Of a stretch of DNA of 64,000 bases, positions 21,761 to 31,164 are shown piece after piece (position 1 is the stretch's first letter; the number at the start of each line of letters is the position of its first letter). The notes under the pieces are model-generated. The model had not been told where the DNA came from. It did not search any database and worked only from the letters and a program-made list of their open reading frames with translations. Made by a program: the position numbers and the translations under genes. The stretch is taken from assembly GCA_049305865.1 (NCBI GenBank), contig JBAQPP010000007.1:1-64000 (forward strand). Reading direction: 5' to 3'. This DNA is from UBA6263 sp049305865 (GTDB lineage Bacteria > Patescibacteriota > Gracilibacteria > Absconditabacterales > Absconditicoccaceae).

Positions 21761-22219
21761 ATGAAAAAATTTATTATTATCATTTGTAGTTTATTTATCT
21801 TTACTGGTGTTTATTCACAGAATGAGATAAAAGGAACATCGACCTACTCCCCTGGAGATTCTATTACGTGTAGCGTAACTGAGCTAAACTATCTCATCAG
21901 CAGATCTTATGTCGTATGCTCCAAGATAGATACACTAGATGATGGCGCGATGATAAAGACAGTGGAACTTCAAACTAATGATACAATATTTCGTTTCATT
22001 AGTGCCTATTTGGAATCTAATGTATTCTTTCCGGAAGATATCAAATTATCTACAGAACAAGAGCCCATGAAATTGATTTGTACTTTTGCCCTGGTGGATA
22101 ATGGAAAGCTTTATGAATCCTATGAGTTGGATTTGTTGGGGAAAAAATATTTTGAACGTATCCTCAATAAAACTTCCCTTGTCTGTATAAACCCTTATGA
22201 ATGAATTATTTCAAATTAA
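21761..22219 (+). CDS. UGA-free orphan gene E: secreted protein, 147 (or 152) aa
   Basis: Signal peptide MKKFIIIICSLFIFTGVYS with predicted cleavage before QNE, the YS-Q junction being frequent in Bacteroidota. All 6 internal glycines are GGN. The standard-code stop is TGA at 22202-22204; in this cell UGA would be read as Gly, adding GIISN before TAA 22217. If the gene was imported from a standard-code donor, the TGA was its original stop. Four to five Cys in the mature part could form disulfides. No family recognised. Confidence 0.75.
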
Positions 22220-22254
22220 AAACTCTGGTCTGTTTTTCAGTCAGAGTTTTTTTT
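22220..22254 (+). terminator. Terminator of orphan gene E
   Basis: AAACTCTG / CAGAGTTT stem with T-rich loop followed by a T run; begins right after the TAA at 22217. Confidence 0.85.
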
Positions 22255-22309
22255 ATTTGAATTAAATAAGTAATTCTTTAATCTGACTTTTGTTTTAAAT
22301 TAAAATTTG

Positions 22310-22900
22310 ATGATGGAGAAAATTATAGGAGTAGATTTGGATGAGGTACTATCTGAGACTATTGATGGTGTATTGAAATTTCATAACTATGAGATAAATG
22401 GTATACCCGCTCATAGGGAAGATATTACAGATTATTATCTTTGGGATATAGATAGATATAATTTAAAACAAGAAGAAGGCGTAAAATATTTTAGGACATT
22501 TTTGGATGAAGCACAAAAGAGCGAAGAAATACTACCAGTACAGTGAGCCAAAGAATGACTGGAAAGACTAAAACAAGATTGACGAAAAGTAGTTATAGTA
22601 ACAGCAAGAAGAGAAGAGATAAAAGACTTTACAATCCATCGATTAAATGAACATTTTAAATGATTGTGGGATGAAATATTATTTGCTAGTCATTTCACAG
22701 CAAATGAAATAAACAAATCCCAGCTTTGCAAACAGCATTGAATAAATATTATGATAGAAGATAATCTAGATTATGCTATTGAAATGGCTAATGCATGAGT
22801 AAAAATGTATCTGTTAGATAAACCTTGGAATAAGATATTTGATCCTGAAATTCATCATGGGATAACTAAGTTTTATGATTGGAATGAGTTAGGATTATAG
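22310..22900 (+). CDS. HAD-family 5'-nucleotidase (NT5C-like)
   Basis: 196 aa. HAD motif I GVDLDEVLSET, motif II in VVIVTARREE, and motif IV IMIEDNLDYAIEMANAG; matches the bacterial NT5C/YqfW group of putative 5'(3')-deoxyribonucleotidases that dephosphorylate (deoxy)nucleoside monophosphates. Start ATG 22310 or 22313. Followed 30 nt later by folA, consistent with a nucleotide-metabolism group. Confidence 0.78.
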
Positions 22901-22930
22901 CTATAGATTTTAGATAATAAATAGACAAAA

Positions 22931-23398
22931 ATGAAACTTTCAATGATAGTCGCTATGGCAAGAAATAGAGTGATATGAAAAGATAAGGAGCTGGTATGGC
23001 ACTATCCTGAAGATTTTAAATATTTCAAAGAGAAAACTACAGGACACCCTATAGTTATGGGACAAAATACCTATGAATCTATAGGTAAACCATTACCCAA
23101 TAGAAGAAATATTGTTTTAACCAAGGAAGTCGAAATACAGTGAGTTGAATGTTTTCATAGTATCTCTGATTTGATAGATAATTTAAAAAAAACTACTCCA
23201 GAAGATGAAGAAGTTTTTATAATATGATGAGCCTATGTGTATAAACAATTTCTGCCTTTGATTGAGACTCTATATATGACTGATGTAAAAAAAGAATATG
23301 AATGAAATATATATTTTCCAGAATTTGAAGATGATTTCGTAGAAGTAAGTAGAGATGATAGGTGAGAAATTGATTTTGTAGTGTATAAGAAAAAATAA
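22931..23398 (+). CDS. folA: Dihydrofolate reductase
   Basis: 155 aa, normal DHFR length. SMIVAMARNRVIGKDKELVW, HYPEDFKYFKEKT, VMGQNTYESIG, PNRRNIVLT and VFIIGGAYVYKQFLP are in family order; acidic residue of the active site is in PEDFKYFK. Reduces dihydrofolate to THF, regenerating the cofactor consumed by ThyA, which is encoded 1 kb away on the other strand. Its stop abuts the stop of the convergent small gene. Confidence 0.95.
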
Positions 23399-23644
23399 TT
23401 ATTTCTTTTGTTTATTATCCTTACTGACGTTTTTGTGAGGATAACAACAAAGTACATTATCTAAATATTCAACTCAACAAAAATAAGGGCAGATAGAAAT
23501 ATTTTTGACTGCACATTTATGTGTGTCTGTTTTTTCTGATTCATTTCGAGGACATTGCATCTGTTTCCAAGATGTATCTTTTGATGAAGTTAGGTCAATA
23601 TCCATATTTGCTCAGTCTAAGATTTTAATTTTAGATGAATTCAT
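23399..23644 (-). CDS. Cysteine-rich small protein, 81 aa
   Basis: Cysteines in the order C-P-R-N, K-C-A-V, I-C-P-Y-F-C, L-C-C-Y (6 in total) suggest a zinc ribbon or small metal-binding fold. UGA-Gly used twice. Begins 5 nt after the CYTH gene's stop, so co-transcribed with it. Function unknown. Confidence 0.65.
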
Positions 23645-23649
23645 AGGTT

Positions 23650-24327
23650 TTATAAAATTACAAAAGTCTTTTCTGTGCCATAATATTCTGGTCGATTTTC
23701 ATTGTAATATTTGAACATTCTTTCTAATCTATCCTGAGGCAACTCCTCTATTCATAGTGAATTTAGCTCATCTCTAATCGATTGTTTAGCTTGGTTTATT
23801 TGTTCAGCATCTGAAATTATTTTTTCAAATTCTGCGACATAACCGTATCAAGCATTTTTATCTATAGAAACATTGAAATCTTTGTAAGCGTAATCTTTTC
23901 TATTTCTTGACCATTTAGATTGATATTCAAAACCGTTATCTAAAATAAGCTTATCCAATTCATGTATACTTAATCATGGTGTTTCATGTTCAAACTCTAG
24001 TCTAGCCGTACCATTTTCACTTGTAGTATCATCAGCGGTAGCTTTGATAACAAAAAGTACTTTACCATCTGCATCTCTTGTGCGTATAGAATGTTTTTTT
24101 CAGTTAATCAAAATATGTTCTAATTTTTCGTGATGCTCTGGATGTATATATTCTTGTAATTTATTTTTTAGATCCTGGAAATTACCGTTTGCTAAAAAAT
24201 AATGATTAAGCTGATTGCTTCATCAAGTTTCTCTGGTATCTGGATGAGATAATAATTTTTGGATTAAACTATTTGCATTTTCTTCTTCTCAGAGAAGTAT
24301 TTTGATTTCAATTTCAAAAGTATTCAT
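23650..24327 (-). CDS. CYTH-domain protein (class IV adenylate cyclase / triphosphatase fold)
   Basis: 225 aa. Starts with the signature EIEIK (MNTFEIEIKILLG), then HSIRTRDADGKVLFVIKA, ARLEFEHET and WSRNRKDYAYKDFNVSIDKNAGYGYVAE (read in two blocks), the alternating charged strands of the CYTH tunnel that binds triphosphates with divalent metal. Could be thiamine-triphosphatase, tripolyphosphatase or class IV cyclase. Downstream of thyA; a REP-like palindrome separates them. Confidence 0.82.
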
Positions 24328-24351
24328 TAGATTTTAAATATATTTAAAAAA

Positions 24352-24432
24352 ATTGTCATTTCGACTGAAACGAAGTGTAATGGAGAAATCGCTTAAAGGG
24401 ATCTCTCGACTACGCTCGAGATGACATCTATT
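24352..24432. repeat. REP-like imperfect palindrome, copy R1
   Basis: Ends GTCATTTCGACTGAA and CTCGAGATGAC are inverted; interior contains GAGAAATC and GATCTCTCGAC. Much more GC-rich than surroundings. A related copy occurs at 42813-42892 and fragments at 38465-38490 and 41148-41182. Confidence 0.75.
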
Positions 24433-25431
24433 CTAAGAACCTCCTATATTTGCTATAGGAGCTTTGATAGCTGGATGTGGATCGTAATTTTCAAGAGTTA
24501 TATCTTCAAATTTAAAATCGTCTATATTTTTGATTTCAGGATTTAATTTTATGGTTGGAAAATCTTTGGTTTCTCTAGAGAGTTGTAGTTTAACTTGTTC
24601 AAAATGATTTGAATAAATATGAACATCTCCAAATGTATGTACAAATTCACCTGGCTGTAGTCATGTTACTTGTGCCACCATAAGCAATAATAATGCATAA
24701 GAAGCTATATTAAATGGTACTCCGAGGAAGGAATCAGCACTTCTTTGATATAATCATAGATTGAGTTTATTATCTTCTGTAACAGAAAATTGGAATGTCG
24801 TATGACAAAATGGAGGCACTTCACTCTTATTTCACTCTGATGCCATAGCATAGATAAAGTCTGGATTCCAAGCTGAAACTACATAGGACTTTCTAAAAGG
24901 TTTATCTTTGAGTCATTGAATCACTCGTCCTAGTTGATCTATTTCACGTCCATCAGACGCTGGTCGTCTCCTCCACATTCTACCGTATATAGTAATGAGT
25001 TCTCATCGGTTTTTTACAAAATCACTATCCTTATCTTCTGCTTTTAACTTTGCTATAAAATCTGGTTGAGATAAATCTGCGCTAGGATCGTTTTCTAGAC
25101 AATGTTTATGATATCTTTTCCAAGCTCGTTCATCTCGTATATGAACATCATTATCTACTAGATATTTTACATTGGAATCTCATTTTAGGAACCAAATAAG
25201 TTCATGTAAAATTCATCTAAAGAAAACCTTTTTAGTAGTAAGTAATGGGAATCATTTAGACAAATCAAATCTAATCTGACGTCCAAATACTGAGCGTATA
25301 AATGGTGGTTGTTCTCAATCTTTTTCATATTGAGCTAGTACTTCTGGCGTAAAGAAAACCTTTTTGTCGGAACCATTTTCCATGATATCCTTGAGTAGAT
25401 CAAGGTATTGGTATTCAGGATGTTTGGACAT
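24433..25431 (-). CDS. thyA: Thymidylate synthase
   Basis: 332 aa, closer to the long L. casei-type enzyme than to the 264-aa E. coli form because of an insert around residues 90-150. Signature: FGRQIRFDLSKGFPLLTTKK, ELIWFLKGDSN, IYGRMWRRRP, catalytic Cys in SEVPPFCHTTFQF, QRSADSFLGVPFNIASYALL and GDVHIYSNH. Methylates dUMP with methylene-THF. Pairs functionally with folA. Confidence 0.96.
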
Positions 25432-25599
25432 GAGAATAAATTAAAAAATAAATCCTAATCTGTTTAAAGTCTGTTTAATAATTTTTTTTATAAAAGCAAT
25501 CTCAAAAAGTTTAATCAGTTGAAAATTATATTGTAAAAAACATGAAAAAAAGTAACATAATTTATCTATTGATAAATATTAATTATATACTAGATAATA
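25432..25599. other. Divergent intergenic region thyA/map
   Basis: AT-rich spacer holding the promoters of thyA and map. A TTGATA-16 nt-TAGATA pair lies unusually close to the map ATG, so start or promoter position is uncertain. Confidence 0.35.
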
Positions 25600-26370
25600 A
25601 TGGATAATCTTATAAAAAATCAAAATCAAATAAATAATATTCGTGAGTCATGAAGATATCTCAACGAGCTTTTGCTGATGCTTTGAAATTTTTGCAAAGC
25701 TTGAGTATCTCTTATAGAATTGGAGATTATAGCCGAGGAATTTATGAAAAGAAACTCAATTAAATGAGCATTTATGTGATATCAATGATTCCCTGCTAAT
25801 TTATGTCTGTCTGTAAATGATTGTTTGGTACATGGTATACCAGATGATTATGTACTTAAAAATTGAGATTTACTTAAGATTGATTCTGGTATAATTTATA
25901 AATGATGATATTCTGATGCTGCAATAAGTGTAGTTATATGATGAGAAATGGCTAATCCCCAAGCATGGCATCTGATACAAGCTACAAAAAAAGCACTTGA
26001 TGAATGAATCCAAAAAATAGCTAATTGAAAAAAAATATATGATTTCTCTAAAACTGTAAATGATACTATTAAAAAATGATGATTTAGTATAATCAAAAAA
26101 CTTACCTGACACTGAGTAGGTAATAATGTACATGAAAGGCCATACGTTTATAATCGACCACACCCAGATACCACTAAAACAAATTTTAAAAGTTGAATGG
26201 TAGTAGCTCTTGAACCTATAACTGCTATATCTTCAGATGATTTTGTGGAATGAGGTAATTGATGGAATCTATATACTCAAGACTGAGATTTATGAGCTCA
26301 ATGGGAATATACTGTAGTAGTTACAGATAAATGATGTGAAATATTAGCCTGAATAACCGAATTTTTTTAA
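25600..26370 (+). CDS. map: Methionine aminopeptidase
   Basis: 256 aa. Removes initiator Met from nascent proteins. Metal ligands: LLKIDSGIIYKGGYSDAA (two Asp), TGHGVGNNVHERPYV (His), VALEPITA (Glu) and QWEYTVVVTDKG (Glu). The Gly residues around the metal ligands are mostly UGA. Type I-like with a short N-terminus. No neighbouring infA or secY, unlike the usual ribosomal context. Confidence 0.94.
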
Positions 26371-26400
26371 ATAAACAATTTTTGAAGGACAATAAGAAAA

Positions 26401-26427
26401 ATCTACACCCCAATAAAGGGTGCAGAC
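26401..26427 (-). terminator. Terminator of orphan gene F
   Basis: On the minus strand TCTGCACCC pairs with GGGGTGTAGA, followed by TTTTTCTT. Confidence 0.75.
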
Positions 26428-26449
26428 TTTGTATGAGTTTGAAGAGCTT

Positions 26450-26989
26450 TTATTTTTTCTCTTCGATGGATTTTTTGAGTTGTTTAAACTCTTTTTTCAT
26501 TTGCCAGTTGCTGGAAGAAAGATCATTAACAAGGTTGTTTAATTTCTGGTTTTGATCTATTGATTCCTGATAGGCATCTTCGAGTTTCTGTATCGTGGGG
26601 TTGATCTCTAACTCAAAGAACACCCTAACATAGGCTTGTGAGTTATCAAAAACTGGCACGATTTGATAGCTGGTCACCTTTACTTTGAACTGTTTCTGGA
26701 ATGTGATCAACATACCTTCTACCCATTTTATCTGTTTCTCTTCAAGTATAGGCGTGCCATAATTACCATTTTTAGCAGCCTTAAACCCGGTTGGCATTGT
26801 TGTAAATCCTCCTGTTGTATCAACATTGGACCAGTCATAGCCAATTATAACACCCAGATTTGTGGAGTCGAACTGTATAACTCCAACCGGGCTTTTTTCA
26901 TCACCACAAAGACAGGCACAACTCTGCAGAGTAAGAGAGCTAACAACTGCAAGGCCAAAGAAAACGAGAATAAAAGAAATTCTTTTCAT
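26450..26989 (-). CDS. UGA-free orphan gene F: lipoprotein with coiled-coil tail, 179 aa
   Basis: Signal peptide with Arg-Lys start and lipobox TLQSC (Cys at about residue 24), followed by a second Cys pair (ACLCG). Eleven glycines, all GGN. C-terminal third (about residues 132-179) is a predicted coiled coil with Leu/Asn heptads. Likely a surface lipoprotein acting as oligomer or spacer. The promoter starts 7 nt beyond the ruvC stop. No family recognised. Confidence 0.77.
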   Translation of the reverse strand: MKRISFILVFFGLAVVSSLTLQSCACLCGDEKSPVGVIQFDSTNLGVIIGYDWSNVDTTGGFTTMPTGFKAAKNGNYGTPILEEKQIKWVEGMLITFQKQFKVKVTSYQIVPVFDNSQAYVRVFFELEINPTIQKLEDAYQESIDQNQKLNNLVNDLSSSNWQMKKEFKQLKKSIEEKK

Positions 26990-27059
26990 AAAATATTGAT
27001 TTTTGTTTAGCTACTCTGTTTACGGTTTTCGCTAACCCGTTTTTTGTTTTAGTAAAAAT

Positions 27060-27087
27060 AATATAATTATTTGCTAATAAATGTCAA
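27060..27087 (-). promoter_or_regulatory. Promoter of orphan gene F
   Basis: Minus strand TTGACA (27082-27087), 16-nt spacer, TATATT (27060-27065). The 5' UTR is long (about 60 nt) and contains AAAACAAAAA runs. Confidence 0.6.
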
Positions 27088-27093
27088 CTATAC

Positions 27094-27564
27094 TTATTTT
27101 ATATTCTTTATAATATATGCTAATCATAGAGCATCAGCAGTATCATTATATTTTGGGAGATCTTTAAGTCAGTATAATTTCATAATAAATTTTTGAACTA
27201 ATATTTTGTCTGCTCTACCATTTCAGGTAATGGCTTTTTTGAGTTGAATGGGGGTAAATTCTTTTACTTGGATATTATTTTTCACAAAAAGCATTATCAG
27301 AGCTCACCTGATACCATATACAAATTCTGCGTTTGATTGGTTAAATTTTGTAAAGAAAAGTTTTTCTATACTGACTGCTTTTATTTTATATTTCTTTATA
27401 AGTTTCTCAAAATAATCATAAATTTCTTTTATCCTTATAAATTGATCTTCCCTAGTAGGAGATTTTTGGTCCTGCAAAAGTATACCTGCATCTATGATTT
27501 CAAGATTGGGAGTGATGATAGCATATCACAGTTTTCTAACTCAAGGATCAACTCATAAAATCAT
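27094..27564 (-). CDS. ruvC: Holliday junction resolvase RuvC
   Basis: 156 aa. Starts ILGVDPGVRKLGYAII with the first catalytic Asp; VSIEKLFFTKFNQSN carries the Glu; C-terminal KYNDTADALGLAYIIK carries the final acidic pair. Resolves junctions processed by RuvAB; ruvA is 6 kb away and ruvB is not in the window. UGA-Gly at both Gly of DPG-V/LG. Confidence 0.94.
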
Positions 27565-27648
27565 AAAAATATTCAAAAATTAAAATTAAGTTTTGTATAA
27601 GCTATTTGTATTTTTTATCAAGATTAATTTTGAATTGAAATTTTATAC

Positions 27649-28188
27649 TTATTTTCTTTTCCAAATTTTCCATCGAGGTTTTTTGTCCGTAGAATTATCT
27701 TGTATCATCTCTTCTATTTTTTCTATTTTCTTTCTATTAATTTTTACTGATTCAACAGTTTCGTCTATTTTTCCTTCTGTCTTTTTTTCTTGTTTCATTA
27801 CATCTCATAATTCTTCTCATACTTTATCCTCTACTTCTTGAAGTTCTAACTCAGCGGCATGTAATTCTTTATGAAAATTGGAAATGTATTGTTTCAAACG
27901 TTTATTGAATCTAGATTCTAATATCAATCAGGAAAGAGATATAAATAATGGTACTCACATAAAGGCATATATCATAACAAATATTTTTCATGTAGTTGTT
28001 TGTGGGGCTATATCTCATAATCATATAGTTGCCATTGTTGTTGTAGTGAAATATATTGAATCTATAAAGCTCAATCATTCTATTTTCCAAAATATAAATC
28101 CTCATATAAGTATAATAAAAAATACGAGTAATATTTCTCGGAATAAAACGTTTTTCAAGAATGATTTTCAGGCAGATCTATTTTTCAT
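27649..28188 (-). CDS. Two-TM potassium channel (Ion_trans_2) with coiled-coil tail
   Basis: 179 aa. TM1 (VLFREILLVFFIILIGGFIF), pore helix and selectivity filter TTTMATIGLGDIAPQ, TM2 (KIFVMIYAFMGVPLFISL), then a long charged, coiled-coil cytoplasmic tail (residues 95-179). Filter is TIGLGD rather than TVGYGD, a variant known from some K+ channels. Both filter glycines are UGA-encoded. No RCK/TrkA domain, so gating partner unknown. Sits upstream of ruvC. Confidence 0.88.
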
Positions 28189-28204
28189 TTCTATTTTTTA
28201 TATA

Positions 28205-28262
28205 AATCCTCCGTCCGCTAAAACGGACACCTCCTTTTACAAAGGAGGACGTTTAAGGAGAT
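28205..28262. repeat. Inverted-repeat element (nested palindromes)
   Basis: GTCCG/CGGAC hairpin followed by CTCCTTTTAC/AAAGGAG hairpin inside an outer CCTCCGT...AGGAG context; GC-rich relative to surroundings. Different sequence from R1/R2. May also act as a bidirectional terminator or 5' element of the K+ channel gene. Confidence 0.6.
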
Positions 28263-28407
28263 ATCTTAATTTTAACTGAAATCTCAAAAAATGCAAATTT
28301 CTAACTGAAATTTATAATTCTCTCATCCAAAATTTATTATAAAACTTTGGCGTTTGAAATACAAATTTATTAACAAAATTTACAAGCAAATTTTGATAAA
28401 CGAGAAA

Positions 28408-28436
28408 GGGGTCGGATAAACCGCCCCTGTCTTTTA
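28408..28436 (-). terminator. Terminator of orphan gene G
   Basis: Minus strand GGGGCGG / CCGACCCC hairpin followed by TTTCT. Confidence 0.65.
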
Positions 28437-28451
28437 ATTAGTTAATAATTT

Positions 28452-28847
28452 TTACTTCTTTTCCCTTCTTGGGGGAATGAACTCTACTGAAAACCCGTTA
28501 GGAATTTCTCCAAGGATAATTTTCTTGGCAGATTCTCCTTCCTCTATGCTTAACTTTCCATTCTCGTCAGACAAAACAGCAATCTCAACTGCCTTACGTT
28601 TGCCTAATTTTTTGGGCCAACGTAGGGTGTGTTGATAATCCTGCACTTGCGCCTTTGCAATAATAGCAGTGGCACGAATGCCTTGAATTATTTCTATTTT
28701 ACCGCCTTTTTTTTCTATTATAGCGGTATCATACCGCTTTTTAGATACTGCATAGGGGGAGATGGTTGATCGTTTTGCATTGGCATTACCAGAAGCTGTC
28801 CTTGTAAAGGTGACAGCGACCCCATTTGTGTACGTCGTTTGACTCAT
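28452..28847 (-). CDS. UGA-free orphan gene G: basic cytosolic protein, 131 aa
   Basis: No signal peptide. Strongly basic N-terminal half (KRSTISPYAVSKKRYDTAII) and C-terminal PPRREKK. Ten glycines, all GGN. Overall Thr/Ala/Lys-rich with beta-type periodicity; could bind nucleic acid, but this is only composition-based. Own TTGACA promoter and terminator. No family recognised. Confidence 0.7.
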   Translation of the reverse strand: MSQTTYTNGVAVTFTRTASGNANAKRSTISPYAVSKKRYDTAIIEKKGGKIEIIQGIRATAIIAKAQVQDYQHTLRWPKKLGKRKAVEIAVLSDENGKLSIEEGESAKKIILGEIPNGFSVEFIPPRREKK

Positions 28848-28872
28848 CTTTTTTTTATTTTTGTTTAATGAT

Positions 28873-28900
28873 TATTTAATGATTTACTTAGATATGTCAA
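28873..28900 (-). promoter_or_regulatory. Promoter of orphan gene G
   Basis: Minus strand TTGACA (28895-28900), 16-nt spacer, TAAATA (28873-28878), about 26 nt before the ATG. Confidence 0.55.
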
Positions 28901-28929
28901 TAGTAGTTACTAGCTTCTAGCAACCATTT

Positions 28930-28950
28930 TGATGAAAACCCCCATAAAAT
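28930..28950 (-). terminator. Possible terminator of lepA
   Basis: Minus strand CCCATTTTATGGG hairpin followed by GGTTTTC, soon after the lepA stop; short stem. Confidence 0.4.
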
Positions 28951-28972
28951 GGGACTCTTTATGCTCGCATCC

Positions 28973-30979
28973 TTATCACCTAGCTACCATCTTTATAAAT
29001 ACATCCGATGGAACATTTACTGATCAGATGGCTTTCATTTTCTTTTTTCATTCTTTCTGTTTTTCCAAAAGTTTTCTTTTCCTTGTTACATCTCAACCAT
29101 AACATTTTGCTATTACATCTTTTCTTATTGCTGAAATATTTTCTCTCGCTATCATCTTGGTTCATATTCATGCTTGGATCGGTATTGCAAAAAGATGCTT
29201 AGGTATAAGAACTTTAAGTCTATCTACGGCGTCTTTTCATTTATAATAAGCGTTGTCTTTGTGTACAATCCAACTTAGGGCTTCAACTTTTTCGTTATTA
29301 ATAAAGATATCCAACTTAACTAAATCAGCTTCTTGATAATTTTTAAATTCATAATTCATGGTTGCATATCCCTTCGTCGCTGATTTGAGTCTATCATAAA
29401 AATCAATTATAATTTCTCACATCGGCAATTCATAATGTCGTACCACTCTAGTTTCATCTATATAATCCATTTTTCATATTTTTCATCTGTATTCTTGGCA
29501 AAGAGACATTATATTTCATGCATACTCTTGTGGTCAGACTATCTCTACATTTGCAATAGGTTCTAGTATAGTATCTATCATTCAATAATCTATCATATCT
29601 ACTCCTGAACGAACTACAATTCGTGGAATTAATTCTTCTTTTATGTTTTTATCTAAATCCGATGCTTGTATCTGATCTTCAAGCAATTTAGGATCCGGAA
29701 TTGGTAACTTAGAGTAGGATAAAATGTGCTTATAAAATCAGGATTTAATTAAATTTTGAATATTATTTCCAGATTTGATTTGTGGTATAGTAAGAAGTTT
29801 GGATTTTACCAAATAGACCACGGTAGGTATTGTAAAAATTGTTTCTATATTATATTCTCTAGATAACCTTTCTTTGATGATATCCATATGTAACATTCAT
29901 AAAAATCCACAACGAAATCAAAATCATAAAGCCTTGGAATCTTCCATTTCATATTCTACTGCACTATCATTTAAAGATAATTTTTCCAAAGAATCTTTGA
30001 GCTTATCATAATCATTATTATCAATAGGGTAAACTCATGCATAAACATAAGGTTTTACCTTCTTAAAACCTGGAATAATAAAATCATCCAAATTATTTGA
30101 ATTATTAATTTCTTTACGATCAATGACAGTATCTCATATCTGAGCATCACGTACGGATTTTTCTCAAGTCACTATATAACCTATCTGACCTTCTTTAATC
30201 TCTTTATCTGCTACATATTCAGGAGAAAAATGACCAACTTCAGTAGGGTTAATATCTTTTTGGGTATGTATAAGATGTATTGTTTTTCAAGGCCTCATAT
30301 GACCATCAATAACTTTTACATAACATACTACTCCTCTATAAGGATCATATACAGAATCGAATATCAGAGCTCTTGCATCAGTATCTTTGTGAATGGTATG
30401 TGTGTCTTTTCGAAATTTCTTTTGGTGTTGTTTTTTGAAAGTAAATGGATCTTGAATCCTCTCAATAATAGCATCCAATACCTGTTCTACTCCATCCCCT
30501 GTTTTACCAGATACCAAAAGTATTTCAGATTTATCTATTCATATTACATTTTCTATTTCATGAGCTACCCTTTCTGGATTAGCAGCAGGAAGATCGATTT
30601 TGTTTAAAATGGGGATAATCGTCAGATTTTGATCTATTGCTTGATATAATACTGATAATGTCTGAGCTTGTATTCATTGGCTTGCATCGATAAGCAAAAT
30701 TGCTCATTCTACTGCAGCAAGTGAACGAGATACTTCGTATTGAAAATCAACATGTCATGGTGTATCAATAAGATTGAATTCATATCATTTCCATTGCATT
30801 CTTGCTGGAGTAAGCTTGATGGTGATTCATCTTTCTTGTTCTATATCCATACGATCAAGCATCTGGTTATGATCAATTTTCCTTACTGTTCATGTAATTT
30901 CTAGCATTCTATCTGCTAAGGTAGATTTACCATGATCTATATGTGCAATTATGCAAAAATTCCTTATCTTCTCTATCAT
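28973..30979 (-). CDS. lepA: Elongation factor 4 (LepA)
   Basis: 668 aa, longer than the typical 600 aa because of inserts around residues 160-200. GTPase motifs AHIDHGKSTLADR (G1), RGITIK (G2), DTPGHVDF (G3), NKID (G4). EF4-specific C-terminal domain: IGTKMIARENISAIRKDV, CYGGDVTRKRKLLEKQKEGK, kept only if TGA is Gly. Back-translocating ribosomal GTPase. Ends TGA-TAA: a terminal Gly before the true stop. Confidence 0.95.
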
Positions 30980-31075
30980 ATTTTTGTTGTAATTAAATTT
31001 ATACGCCTGTATAAAATATGGATTCTGACTTTTAATTCAAGCAAGAGATTGTAGAGAAAATTAAATATATCAAAA

Positions 31076-31108
31076 ATCCTCCGCCAAATAAGCAAGAGGA
31101 TTACATCC
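31076..31108 (-). terminator. Terminator of orphan gene H
   Basis: Minus strand AATCCTC / GAGGATT stem with TTTTG, about 60 nt past the stop. Confidence 0.75.
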
Positions 31109-31164
31109 GTATATTGTAATTGTAATATCAAACCGAAAACAGTCTAATAATTAGCCTTTATTGA

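Noticed and set aside
28980..29171. Short ORF at the lepA 3' end
   Set aside because: It is out of frame within LepA; in the correct code-25 frame the LepA C-terminal domain is intact.
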